Positions 1-5,913 of a stretch of 15,343 nucleotides of DNA are shown here, piece after piece. A program made the translations under genes and the position numbers. The stretch is from Pseudomonadota bacterium. GTDB lineage: Bacteria; Pseudomonadota; Alphaproteobacteria; JAAXGF01. The notes under the pieces were generated by a model. That model was not told the origin of the DNA. It made no database searches and saw only the letters and a program-made list of their open reading frames with translations. The stretch spans positions 1-15,343 of the forward strand of contig JADFMW010000033.1 in NCBI GenBank assembly GCA_022563655.1, written 5' to 3'. Each line of letters opens with the position of its first letter. The stretch's first letter is position 1.

Positions 1-71
1 AAACCAAACGGCCGGCCTTTGCAAGCCTGCCCCGGAGGCGGCGATCGGCCCGCGGCCATCGCGGGGGATTT

Positions 72-112
72 CCGGTATATCGAAGACGGACCCGGGTATA
101 TCGAAGACGGAC
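72..112. repeat. Tandem duplication, ~20-bp unit, two copies
   Basis: A unit reading CCGGTATATCGAAGACGGAC (72-91) is followed directly by a copy carrying one extra G (92-112). It lies in the noncoding region beyond the 3' end of the minus-strand cpdR gene. The TATATCGAAGA core is AT-richer than its surroundings. I see no coding or operator function for it; a slippage-type duplication is the simplest explanation. Confidence 0.8.
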
Positions 113-114
113 TC

Positions 115-129
115 GGCGCCGTCGGCGCC
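115..129. repeat. Short inverted repeat GGCGCC-GTC-GGCGCC
   Basis: Two GGCGCC hexamers are separated by GTC, giving a compact potential hairpin between the two tandem duplications. It lies about 80 bases beyond the cpdR stop on the minus strand. It could help end that transcript, but no T-run follows on either strand, so a terminator role is only possible. Confidence 0.4.
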
Positions 130-132
130 CTT

Positions 133-172
133 TCACCCGAGGGCGGGAGCGGTCACCCGAGGGCGGGAGCGG
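133..172. repeat. Perfect 20-bp tandem duplication
   Basis: The unit TCACCCGAGGGCGGGAGCGG occurs twice with no difference (133-152 and 153-172), 36 bases beyond the cpdR stop. Its core CGAGGGCGGGAGCG recurs at 2277-2290, inside the 3' end of the GNAT gene, so the unit belongs to a small dispersed repeat family and is not a purely local duplication. Confidence 0.85.
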
Positions 173-207
173 CCATCGCGCCCGCGCACGCCGGGTCGGC
201 GCGCGGC

Positions 208-567
208 TCAGGCGGCGAGCAGCTTGTCGACCTCGGCGACGAGCGCGCTCAGGTGGAACGGCTTCGACAGCACCTTGGTGCGCATCGCCAACACGTTGCG
301 GGCCTCCACCGCCACCGCCGCGAAGCCGGTGATCAGCATCACCTTGAGCTCGGGAATCTGGTGGCTCGCCAGCTTCGCCAGGTCGATGCCGTCCATGCCC
401 GGCATGACGATGTCGGCGAGCAGGAGGTCGAACGAATCCTGGTTGAGCAGCGGCATGGCGTCGAGGCCGTCGGCCACCGCGATCACCTCGTGCCCGGCGT
501 TCGTCAGCGCGCGGGCGAGGAAGCGGCGCATCGTCTCGTCGTCTTCGGCGATGAGTATCCGCGCCAT
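208..567 (-). CDS. cpdR: CpdR-like single-domain response regulator
   Basis: This 119-residue protein is a stand-alone receiver domain with no output domain. The acidic pocket is D9/D10 (AEDDE), the phosphoacceptor is D52 (LLLADIVMPGMDG), the switch threonine is T80 (LITGF), and the conserved lysine is K102 (SKPF). The start was placed at the ATG at 567 because GGAGGAG lies just upstream and the protein then begins MARILIAEDD, as CpdR does; an ATG seven codons upstream lacks such support. In Caulobacter and rhizobia, CpdR takes phosphate from the CckA-ChpT relay, and its unphosphorylated form directs ClpXP to degrade CtrA and other cell-cycle proteins. The assignment rests on overall resemblance, length and the alphaproteobacterial character of the window; a generic CheY-like role cannot be excluded. 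It is divergent from the amidohydrolase gene. Confidence 0.8.
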   Translation of the reverse strand: MARILIAEDDETMRRFLARALTNAGHEVIAVADGLDAMPLLNQDSFDLLLADIVMPGMDGIDLAKLASHQIPELKVMLITGFAAVAVEARNVLAMRTKVLSKPFHLSALVAEVDKLLAA

Positions 568-662
568 CAGCTCCTCCAAGCGAAGCAAGGGGCGGCGCGC
601 CAGGTCGGCCGGGCCGCGCCGCTCATTGTTCTTCCTTCGCCCACTCTCTGGCGTGCCTTGGC

Positions 663-690
663 GGCCGGACCAGGCCGGACCGGGCCGGCC
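663..690. repeat. 10-bp GGCCGGACC(A/G) tandem repeat in divergent promoter region
   Basis: GGCCGGACCA, GGCCGGACCG and a partial GGCCGGCC run head to tail between the divergent cpdR and amidohydrolase genes. To the right, 706-750 is an unusually AT-rich patch containing the palindrome GTTTAAAC (720-727), where promoter elements are likely; no clear -35/-10 pair could be assigned on either strand. Confidence 0.5.
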
Positions 691-758
691 GCCGCGGGCG
701 TGACAGTTACTGCTAATTAGTTTAAACGGATGATGTAAAGCGAATCTAAACGTCGCCG

Positions 759-1652
759 ATGAATCACAGCAGCGATACGCCGGCCGCAGGCCCGGCGCCG
801 GCCTTCGAGGTTCTGCGCCCCGCGCAGCAGACCGTTCCGCTGGTGCTGAGCTCGCCGCACAGCGGGCGCGACTATCCCGCGAGCTTTATCGCCGCCGCGC
901 GCCTCGATCCGGCCGCGCTGCGGAGCTCTGAAGACTGCTTCGTCGACGAGCTGTTCGCCGCCGCCCCGTCGTGCGGCGCGCCGCTGTTGCGCGCGCGCTT
1001 CCCGCGCGCCTTCGTCGACGCCAACCGCGAGGTCTACGAACTCGATCCGGCGATGTTCGATGGCCCGCTTCCGCCCTATGTCAACACCCGCTCGGCGCGG
1101 GTGAGGGCGGGTCTGGGCACCATCGCCCGCGTGGTCGCCAGCGGCGCCGAGATCTACCGCGGCAAGCTCAGCTTCGCCGAGGCCAAGGCGCGCATCCGCA
1201 ACTTCCACCAGCCGTATCACGACGCGCTCGCCGGGCTGATCCGCGCGACCACGGCGCGCTTCGGCTTCGCCGTGCTGCTCGACTGCCATTCGATGCCCTC
1301 GGTCGGCGGGCCGATGGACCGGGACCCCGGCGCGCCCCGCGTCGACGTGGTGCTGGGCGACCGCTTCGGCACCTCGTGCGAGGCGCGCGTCACCGCCACC
1401 GCCGAGCGCGTGCTCGAGGCCCGGGGCTACGTCGTCCAGCGCAACGCGCCCTACGCCGGCGGCTACACCATCGCGCGTTACGGCCGACCGTGCGCCGCGG
1501 TGCACGCGCTGCAGATCGAGATCAACCGGGCGCTCTACATGGACGAAGACCGCCTCGAGCGCGGCCCGCGTCTGGCCGCCGTCGCCGCCGACATGACCGC
1601 GCTGATCGAGGCGCTGGCCAGGCTCGACCCGGTGGCCCAGGCCGCCGAGTAG
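759..1652 (+). CDS. N-formylglutamate amidohydrolase family protein
   Basis: This 297-residue protein belongs to the N-formylglutamate amidohydrolase (HutG-like) family. These metal-dependent enzymes hydrolyse N-formyl-L-glutamate to formate and glutamate in the five-step histidine degradation route. Family motifs are visible in order: SSPHSG (31-36), DANREVYELD (87-96), NFHQPYH (148-154), LLDCHSMP (173-180), PYAGGYTIARYGRP (231-244) and LQIEINRALYMDE (251-263). The His, Asp and Glu residues of these motifs are the likely metal and catalytic residues. No other histidine-utilisation genes are in the window, so the substrate is not fixed; many alphaproteobacteria carry such a gene outside a hut operon. 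The ATG at 759 has no good ribosome-binding site, but homology begins soon after it. The GNAT gene starts 22 bases downstream, so the two are probably co-transcribed. Confidence 0.88.
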   Translation: MNHSSDTPAAGPAPAFEVLRPAQQTVPLVLSSPHSGRDYPASFIAAARLDPAALRSSEDCFVDELFAAAPSCGAPLLRARFPRAFVDANREVYELDPAMFDGPLPPYVNTRSARVRAGLGTIARVVASGAEIYRGKLSFAEAKARIRNFHQPYHDALAGLIRATTARFGFAVLLDCHSMPSVGGPMDRDPGAPRVDVVLGDRFGTSCEARVTATAERVLEARGYVVQRNAPYAGGYTIARYGRPCAAVHALQIEINRALYMDEDRLERGPRLAAVAADMTALIEALARLDPVAQAAE

Positions 1653-1674
1653 GTCCCGCCCGAGGAGCGCCGAG

Positions 1675-2337
1675 TTGGTGGGCGGCACGAGGCGCTCGGC
1701 AGGCGCCGGCGCCCGCGGCGGGGCCAGCGCCCGCGGCGGGACAGGGGCGCGCGGATCGTCGCCGCGGCCGCCGCAAGACGGCGGGCCGGCGGTTCGCGAT
1801 TCGGTCGAGGCCGACCTGCCGGCGATCCAAGCGATTTACGCCCACCACGTGCGCCACGGGTTCGCCTCGTTCGAGGAGACCACCCCCGACCTCGACGAGA
1901 TGGCGCGCCGCCGCGCCGCCCTTCTTGCCGGCGGTTATCCGTACGTGGTGGCCGAGATCGACGGCGCCGTCGTGGGCTACGCGTACGTCGGGCCGTACCG
2001 GCCGCGCTCGGCCTACGGCTACACGGTCGAGAACACGGTCTACGTCGCCCCCGACGCCACCGGTCTAGGCGTCGGGCGCGCCCTTCTCGACGCGCTCATC
2101 GTCCGCTGCACGGCGCTCGGCTATCGCCAGATGGTCGCTGTCGTCGGCGACAGCGCCAACGCGCCGTCGATCCGCTTGCACGAAGCCCTGGGCTTCCGTC
2201 GCGCGGCGACCCTCCACTCGGTCGGCTACAAGCTCGGCCGCTGGGTCGACAGCGTCATCCTGCAGCGCCCGCTGGGCGAGGGCGGGAGCGCCCCGCCCCG
2301 AGGGCGCACGAAACCTGAAACTGGGGACAGCCTGTAA
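1675..2337 (+). CDS. GNAT N-acetyltransferase, phosphinothricin-acetyltransferase-like
   Basis: The GNAT fold covers about residues 40-200. It has the substrate-side segment ADLPAIQAIYAHHVRHGFAS, the VGYAYVGPYRPRSAYGYTVE strand region, and the acetyl-CoA loop ATGLGVGRALLDALI (128-142). MVAVVGDSANAPSIRLHEAL and GFRRAATLHSVGYKLGRW follow. This layout is typical of the Pat/Bar-like group, which acetylates free amino groups of small molecules; the true substrate is unknown. The start is TTG (1675), seven bases after GAGGAG at 1662; GTG at 1678 is an alternative. The first ~38 residues are low-complexity Gly/Ala/Arg and not part of the family domain. The family-like region ends near residue 200 (VILQRPL); the last ~20 residues are encoded by repeat DNA, and the stop lies inside the CTGGGGACAG element. 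Confidence 0.85.
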   Translation: MVGGTRRSAGAGARGGASARGGTGARGSSPRPPQDGGPAVRDSVEADLPAIQAIYAHHVRHGFASFEETTPDLDEMARRRAALLAGGYPYVVAEIDGAVVGYAYVGPYRPRSAYGYTVENTVYVAPDATGLGVGRALLDALIVRCTALGYRQMVAVVGDSANAPSIRLHEALGFRRAATLHSVGYKLGRWVDSVILQRPLGEGGSAPPRGRTKPETGDSL

Positions 2338-2401
2338 CTGTGGACAGGATATAGTTTTCGGATATCTCGGACGACGCTAAACTATATACTGTCCCCAATT
2401 T
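2320..2401. repeat. CTGGGGACAG repeat element with inverted arms
   Basis: Three copies of a related motif cluster here: ACTGGGGACAG (2320-2330), AACTGTGGACAGGATATAGT (from 2336), and an inverted copy, AAACTATATACTGTCCCCAA, at 2379-2398. The second copy and the inverted one form a ~22-bp stem with about three mismatches around a ~20-base loop. A diverged 35-base direct relative lies at 11783-11817. The structure resembles REP-like palindromes mobilised by IS200-like (Y1/RAYT) transposases in other genomes, but no such transposase is in the window. The element supplies the stop codon of the GNAT gene and may end its transcript. Confidence 0.75.
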
Positions 2402-2449
2402 CTGGGTTGGCACGGCGCTTGCTCTGTCCGTGGCGAGAGGAGCACGCCC

Positions 2450-3103
2450 ATGCAGCTCATGCCCAACCTGTCGTCGCGGACGTGGGGCGCGGCGCTCGCG
2501 GCCACCCTCGCCGCCGCGCTCGCCGCCGCTCCCGCCCATGCCTCGCACTCGCGCTCGCCGTGCCTCGCTGCCGCGGCCCGAACCGAGGCCGCCCTTGGCA
2601 TCCCGGCCCACCTCTTGAGCGCCATCGCGCTCGCCGAATCGGGGCGCTGGGACCGCAAGCGCAAGGAAACTATTGCCTGGCCCTGGACCATTTATGCCGA
2701 GGGCCGGGCGCGCTACGCGCCAAGCAAGGCGCGCGCCGTCGTCGAGGTCAAGCGCCTGCGCGCCCGCGGGGTGCGCAATATCGACGTCGGCTGCATGCAG
2801 GTGAACCTGCATTACCACCCGGACGCCTTCCGCTCGCTCAGCGAGGCGTTCGACCCGGCGGCCAACGTCGCTTACGCCGGCGGCTTTCTCAAACGGCTCA
2901 AGAACACCTCGCGGTCGTGGACCCGGTCGATCGGCCTTTACCACTCGCAGCGGCTCAAGCACAGCAGGCCCTACCGTATCCGCGTGCAACGATTGTGGAT
3001 GGCCGAGCGGCGCCGGGCGATACTGGAGCGCCGCGCCGAGCGGGCCGAATATTACCGGCGGCGCAAGGCCGCCATCGCCGCGGCGCGAAGCCGGTCCTTC
3101 TAA
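2450..3103 (+). CDS. Secreted lytic transglycosylase-like SLT-domain protein
   Basis: The 217-residue product begins with an Ala-rich signal peptide (about residues 1-31, ending AAPAHA). It continues as an SLT/lysozyme-like domain. The likely catalytic glutamate is E63 in AIALAESGRW; WPWTIYAEGRARY (77-89), the NIDVGCMQVNLHYH motif (110-123) and NVAYAGGFLKRL (139-150) are typical of SLT family enzymes. Such enzymes cleave peptidoglycan glycan strands in the periplasm to make 1,6-anhydromuropeptides, often for wall remodelling or assembly of envelope machines. The ATG at 2450 has GAGAGGAG about eight bases upstream. The C-terminus (about 180-217) is a strongly basic, Arg-rich helical tail outside the catalytic domain, perhaps for wall or nucleic-acid contact. 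No secretion or flagellar genes lie nearby to name a partner. Confidence 0.82.
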   Translation: MQLMPNLSSRTWGAALAATLAAALAAAPAHASHSRSPCLAAAARTEAALGIPAHLLSAIALAESGRWDRKRKETIAWPWTIYAEGRARYAPSKARAVVEVKRLRARGVRNIDVGCMQVNLHYHPDAFRSLSEAFDPAANVAYAGGFLKRLKNTSRSWTRSIGLYHSQRLKHSRPYRIRVQRLWMAERRRAILERRAERAEYYRRRKAAIAAARSRSF

Positions 3104-3130
3104 GGGACGGACCTTCTAAGGGACGGACCT
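3093..3130. repeat. 16-bp tandem repeat across the transglycosylase stop codon
   Basis: GGTCCTTCTAAGGGAC (3093-3108) is followed by GGACCTTCTAAGGGAC (3109-3124) and a partial third copy, GGACCT (3125-3130). The first unit contains the last codons and the TAA stop of the transglycosylase gene. The unit is itself partly palindromic (GTCC...GGAC). Confidence 0.8.
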
Positions 3131-3131
3131 A

Positions 3132-3211
3132 TCCGCCAAGCCCTCGGCGGCGACCGGCCCACCGGCCGCCGCGCCGCGCCTAAGCTGGCGCCGACACGGC
3201 TCCTTGGCGGA
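3132..3211. terminator. Nested inverted repeats between convergent genes
   Basis: TCCGCCAAG (3132-3140) and its exact complement CTTGGCGGA (3203-3211) enclose a second GC-rich hairpin: CGGCGG...CCGG / CCGG-CCGCCG at 3145-3171, with a three-base bulge and a CCCA loop. The region separates the convergent transglycosylase and dioxygenase genes, a usual place for a bidirectional terminator. No T-run follows, so efficient intrinsic termination is uncertain. Confidence 0.4.
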
Positions 3212-3237
3212 GAGGACGAACGTGGGCGCGCCTGCGG

Positions 3238-4092
3238 TCAGACGGGCCGGTCGCCCTTGACCGTGGTCCGGTGCATGTGACGCGTGCATCTTGGATCGTA
3301 CCCGGTCGCAAGGTGCATGGTGCACCGATTGTCCCAGAACAGAACGTCGTGGCGGCGCCAGATGTGTCGGTAGACATACTCGGGCTTGGTGCAGTGTCTG
3401 TGCAGTTCGGCCAGCAGCGCACGGCTCTCCTCCTCGTCCATGCCGACGATTTCGACGGTCAATCCCAGGCTGACATACAGCGCCTTGCGCCCGGTTTCCG
3501 GGTGGGTCCGCACGACCGGGTGGACGACCTGCGGAACCTTGGCCTTCTGCTCCTCGGTCAGGGGCGGGCGGGCGTTGCCCGCCGCGTTGCGCGACAGCTC
3601 GTAGATTTGGCTGTAGGCATGCACCGCCTCGAGGCCATCGAGGCGCGCCTTCATCTCGACGGACAGCGCCTCGTACGCGGCGTACATGTTGGCAAACAGC
3701 GTGTCGCCCCCTTGCGGCGGGATCTCGTGCGCATACAGCAGGGAGCCGAGAGACGGATACTCGCGGTAGGATATGTCCGAATGCCAGTGGCTGCCGGCGT
3801 CCTTGAGCCCCACCGCCTTGCCGTTTTGCTTCTTGTTCGAGACCACCAGGATCTCCGGGTGCCCCGGCAGCAGGAACTGGTCGAGCACGTGGATGTCGAG
3901 CTCGCCGAAGCGACGGCTGAAGGCGATGTGCCGCGCCGGGGTCAGGTCCTGGTCGCGAATGGCCAGGACGAGGTGCTTGAGATGGGCCTCGTGGATGCGC
4001 TCGAAGGTCTCGTCGTCCAGCCGGCGCGCCAGATCCACGCCAACGACCTCGGCGCCGAGTGCCTCGGAGAGAGCTCGGATCTCGATGGCCAT
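3238..4092 (-). CDS. TauD/TfdA-family 2-oxoglutarate/Fe(II) dioxygenase
   Basis: This 284-residue protein matches the TauD/TfdA family in length and motifs. The Fe(II) triad is H104 and D106 in SHWHSDISY, with H260 in FWDNRCTMHLATGYDP. R275 in MHRTTVKGDRP is the expected 2-oxoglutarate carboxylate ligand. HEIPPQGGDTLFANMYAAYE (122-141) is the family core strand region. These cytoplasmic enzymes couple decarboxylation of 2-oxoglutarate to hydroxylation of substrates such as taurine, alkyl sulfates or aryloxyalkanoates, often releasing a sulfite or carbonyl product. The substrate here is unknown. The ATG at 4092 was chosen because AGAGGAA sits seven bases upstream; an ATG nine codons earlier would place that ribosome-binding sequence inside the gene. 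It diverges from the liv operon, which suggests, without proving, a link to an imported compound. Confidence 0.87.
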   Translation of the reverse strand: MAIEIRALSEALGAEVVGVDLARRLDDETFERIHEAHLKHLVLAIRDQDLTPARHIAFSRRFGELDIHVLDQFLLPGHPEILVVSNKKQNGKAVGLKDAGSHWHSDISYREYPSLGSLLYAHEIPPQGGDTLFANMYAAYEALSVEMKARLDGLEAVHAYSQIYELSRNAAGNARPPLTEEQKAKVPQVVHPVVRTHPETGRKALYVSLGLTVEIVGMDEEESRALLAELHRHCTKPEYVYRHIWRRHDVLFWDNRCTMHLATGYDPRCTRHMHRTTVKGDRPV

Positions 4093-4164
4093 CGCACCAT
4101 TCCTCTTGTGAGTTGACACTTCCCGGACGGCCCGCCTCTTGGCGCGACGCTAGCACGAATTTGC

Positions 4165-4188
4165 GTAAGCACGTTTATATGTGCGTAC
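4165..4188. promoter_or_regulatory. Candidate operator palindrome upstream of the dioxygenase
   Basis: GTAAGCAC (4165-4172) and GTGCGTAC (4181-4188) are complementary at seven of eight positions around the AT-only-but-one spacer GTTTATAT. The site lies 73 bases upstream of the dioxygenase start. On the minus strand it contains TATAAA, which could serve as a -10 element, so a regulator bound here would block or position RNA polymerase. No regulator gene is adjacent, and the assignment is by shape only. Confidence 0.35.
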
Positions 4189-4229
4189 CCGTGCGCGCGA
4201 TGATGGTCGCGGCTTCCGATCGGCGGGAC

Positions 4230-4358
4230 TCAGCCGCCGAGGTCCATTCTCTTCACGTCTTCGTTCGCGAGAAGCTCTTTGCCCGCCCCTTCGTAACGGT
4301 TGCGGCCCAGCTCGAGGACGTAGGCGCGGCCGGAAATCTCCAGGGCGCGAGCGAGTCC
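4230..4358 (-). pseudogene. 3' remnant of a livF-like ABC ATPase gene
   Basis: Reading the minus strand from 4358 gives about 42 residues ending at a TGA at 4232-4230. They include GLARALEISGRAYVLELGR, then NRYEGAGKELLANEDVKRMD and a terminal LGG. This is the characteristic C-terminus of LivF ATPases (helix after the EQN motif, RAYVLE-GR strand, ELL, LGG end). Upstream in the same frame (from about 4359) the resemblance stops and no Walker A, signature or Walker B motif follows, so only about the last sixth of a gene is left. It is not a copy of the local LivF, whose end reads GLEFADIGYVLVSGEIAIAG. It faces away from the intact liv operon. Bases 4359-4520 hold nothing I recognise. Confidence 0.72.
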
Positions 4359-4520
4359 GCCGGGTGAGCCGAGCGACCGAGCCCAGCGGCCATGCCGCAA
4401 GCGCCGCAAGGGGGGTCTGACGCCGGCTTTGCGCCACGTCTGGATCGTCCCGCTGGAAAGGCCGAAACTCGCCAGGGGAGCCGCCAGGGAAACTTATCGC
4501 CCGGACCCGGCGCGTTCGGT

Positions 4521-4526
4521 TATAAT
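4521..4526 (+). promoter_or_regulatory. TATAAT -10 element of the liv operon
   Basis: A perfect TATAAT stands out in very GC-rich DNA, 33 bases before the ATG of the binding-protein gene. There is no good TTGACA at the expected distance (CTTATC near 4493-4498 is the nearest weak match, too far), so the promoter may need an activator. The ribosome-binding sequence AGGGAG is at 4545-4550, eight bases before the start. Confidence 0.5.
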
Positions 4527-4558
4527 GGGGTCCATAACCAACACAGGGAGAATAATCC

Positions 4559-5800
4559 ATGACCATGTGGCACAGAATGATTCCCAAGCTCGTCCTGGGC
4601 ATTGCGGCCATCGCGCTCGTCGCGGCCGCGCCGGCGGGCGCCAAGGTCGAGGGCGATACGATCATCATCGGCTCCGCGATTTCGTTCTCGGGCAAATACT
4701 CGACCAACGGCATCCACGCGTCGAACGGCTACAATCTCGGCGTCAAGCGCATCAACGAGATGGGCGGCGTCACGGTCGGTGGCAAGCAGTACAAGCTCGA
4801 GATCAAGTACTACGACGACGAGTCGACGCCGCTGCGCACCGCCCAGCTGTTCGAGCGCCTGATCAAGCAGGACAAAATCAAGTTTCTGCTCGGCCCGTAC
4901 TCATCGGCCACGACCAAGGCGGCCGCGAAGATCACCGAGAAGTACAAGATCCCGATGGTCGAGGCCGAGGGCGCCTCGCGCTCGCTGTTCACCCAGGGCT
5001 ACAAGTACCTTTTCGCCGTGCTCTCGACCTCGGAGCAGTACCTCGCCAGCTCGATCGCGCTGGCGGCCGAGATCGCCAAGAAGAACGGCCGCGATCCCTC
5101 CGACGTGAAGGTCGCGATGGCGTTCGAGAACGATCCCTTCTCGCTCGACGTGCGCGCGGGCGTGATCGACGACATCAACAAGTTCAACATGAAGATCGTC
5201 GTCGACGACAAGCTGCCGCGCGATCTGAGCGACATGTCGGCGACATTGATCAAGGTCAAGGCGCTCAATCCGGACCTGCTGCTTATCTCCGGCCATTCCA
5301 AGGGCGCCGCCACCGCCGCGCGTCAGATCAAGGAGCTGCAGATCGACGTGCCCCTGATCGCCGTGACACACTGCGAGGCGGCGAAGATCGTCGACAAGTT
5401 CGGCGCCTCGACCAACGACTTCCTGTGCCCGACCCAGTGGGCGGAGACGCTCAGCTACACGGGCAAGTACTTCGGCTCGGCCGCCGATTTCGACAAGCTG
5501 TTCAAGGCCGAGTACGAGGGCTACAAGAACGTGCCCTATCAGGCGGCCCAGGCCACGGCCGCGGTGCTGGTCTGGAAGGAGGCCTTCGAACGCGCGAACA
5601 GCTTCGACACCGAGAAGCTGCGCGACTCCTTGGCCGAGACGAACATGCAGACCTTCTACGGCAACATCAAGTTCGACCAGACCGGCAAGAACATCGCCAA
5701 GCCGATGGTCCTGCGTCAGATCCAGGACGGCAAGTTCAACGTCGTGGCGCCGACCAAGTGGGCGTCCCACCCGGTCAACTGGCCGCGCAAGGCCCAGTAA
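4559..5800 (+). CDS. Liv-type ABC transporter substrate-binding protein
   Basis: The 413-residue precursor has a signal peptide (about 1-28, cleavage after APAGA). The mature protein is a type I periplasmic binding protein of the LivJ/LivK/AmiC class: DTIIIGSAISFSGKYSTNG (33-51) starts the first lobe, then GVKRINEMGG, LEIKYYDDES and FLLGPYSSATTKAAA, which form the ligand-site loops. The binding protein captures solutes in the periplasm and delivers them to LivHM. Family ligands include branched-chain amino acids, amides, urea and aromatic or short-chain acids; the sequence alone does not fix which. It is the first gene of the operon and is separated from livH by 113 bases that contain a hairpin, the usual way for the binding protein to be made in excess. 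AGGGAG eight bases upstream supports the ATG at 4559. Confidence 0.9.
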   Translation: MTMWHRMIPKLVLGIAAIALVAAAPAGAKVEGDTIIIGSAISFSGKYSTNGIHASNGYNLGVKRINEMGGVTVGGKQYKLEIKYYDDESTPLRTAQLFERLIKQDKIKFLLGPYSSATTKAAAKITEKYKIPMVEAEGASRSLFTQGYKYLFAVLSTSEQYLASSIALAAEIAKKNGRDPSDVKVAMAFENDPFSLDVRAGVIDDINKFNMKIVVDDKLPRDLSDMSATLIKVKALNPDLLLISGHSKGAATAARQIKELQIDVPLIAVTHCEAAKIVDKFGASTNDFLCPTQWAETLSYTGKYFGSAADFDKLFKAEYEGYKNVPYQAAQATAAVLVWKEAFERANSFDTEKLRDSLAETNMQTFYGNIKFDQTGKNIAKPMVLRQIQDGKFNVVAPTKWASHPVNWPRKAQ

Positions 5801-5842
5801 TAGAAGTGTCGCGACCAGTCGGCGCGTAAATTTGGGGATTGG

Positions 5843-5872
5843 GCCCGCTTCCGCCTCCCGGCGGGGGCGGGC
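5843..5872 (+). terminator. GC-rich hairpin between binding-protein and livH genes
   Basis: GCCCGC-TT-CCGCC-TCCC-GGCGG-GG-GCGGGC folds into an 11-bp all-GC stem with a two-by-two internal loop, followed by GCTTTCTC. It is 42 bases beyond the binding-protein stop. In ABC operons, hairpins here typically act as partial terminators or as 3'-end stabilisers, giving more binding protein than permease. The following T-poor tail argues for a stabiliser or weak attenuator. Confidence 0.6.
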
Positions 5873-5913
5873 GCTTTCTCAATGGTGGTGGGGGCATAGC
5901 GGGAATCCGTAAC

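Noticed and set aside
72..172. CRISPR array
   Set aside because: The repeats are directly adjacent with no unique spacers, and only two copies of each unit exist.
711..736. CtrA-type site (TTAA-N7-TTAA) in front of cpdR
   Set aside because: One TTAA exists in GTTTAAAC (722-725), but neither side has a second TTAA at the seven-base spacing.
717..1688. Long minus-strand frame antisense to the N-formylglutamate amidohydrolase gene
   Set aside because: Arg/Gly/Ala-rich translation without motifs; the plus-strand frame shows the whole amidohydrolase family signature.
3238..4092. Naming the dioxygenase TauD (taurine dioxygenase)
   Set aside because: Family membership is clear, but no taurine transporter (tauABC) or sulfonate genes are adjacent and substrate-specific residues cannot be judged by eye.
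3271..4116. Plus-strand frame antisense to the dioxygenase gene
   Set aside because: The minus-strand product has the complete HxD...H...R dioxygenase motif set and a good ribosome-binding site; the antisense product has none.
4381..4500. Possible transposase fragment upstream of the liv operon
   Set aside because: I translated it in several frames; none gave a motif I could assign, so I left it as unannotated noncoding DNA.
4150..4713. Minus-strand 187-codon frame across the divergent region
   Set aside because: It overlaps the start of the binding-protein gene, has a composition typical of noncoding GC-rich DNA, and lies in a different frame from the livF remnant.
5839..5913. Upstream ATG as the livH start
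   Set aside because: The added residues are Gly/Pro-rich, are encoded by the intercistronic hairpin, and do not resemble the LivH N-terminus.
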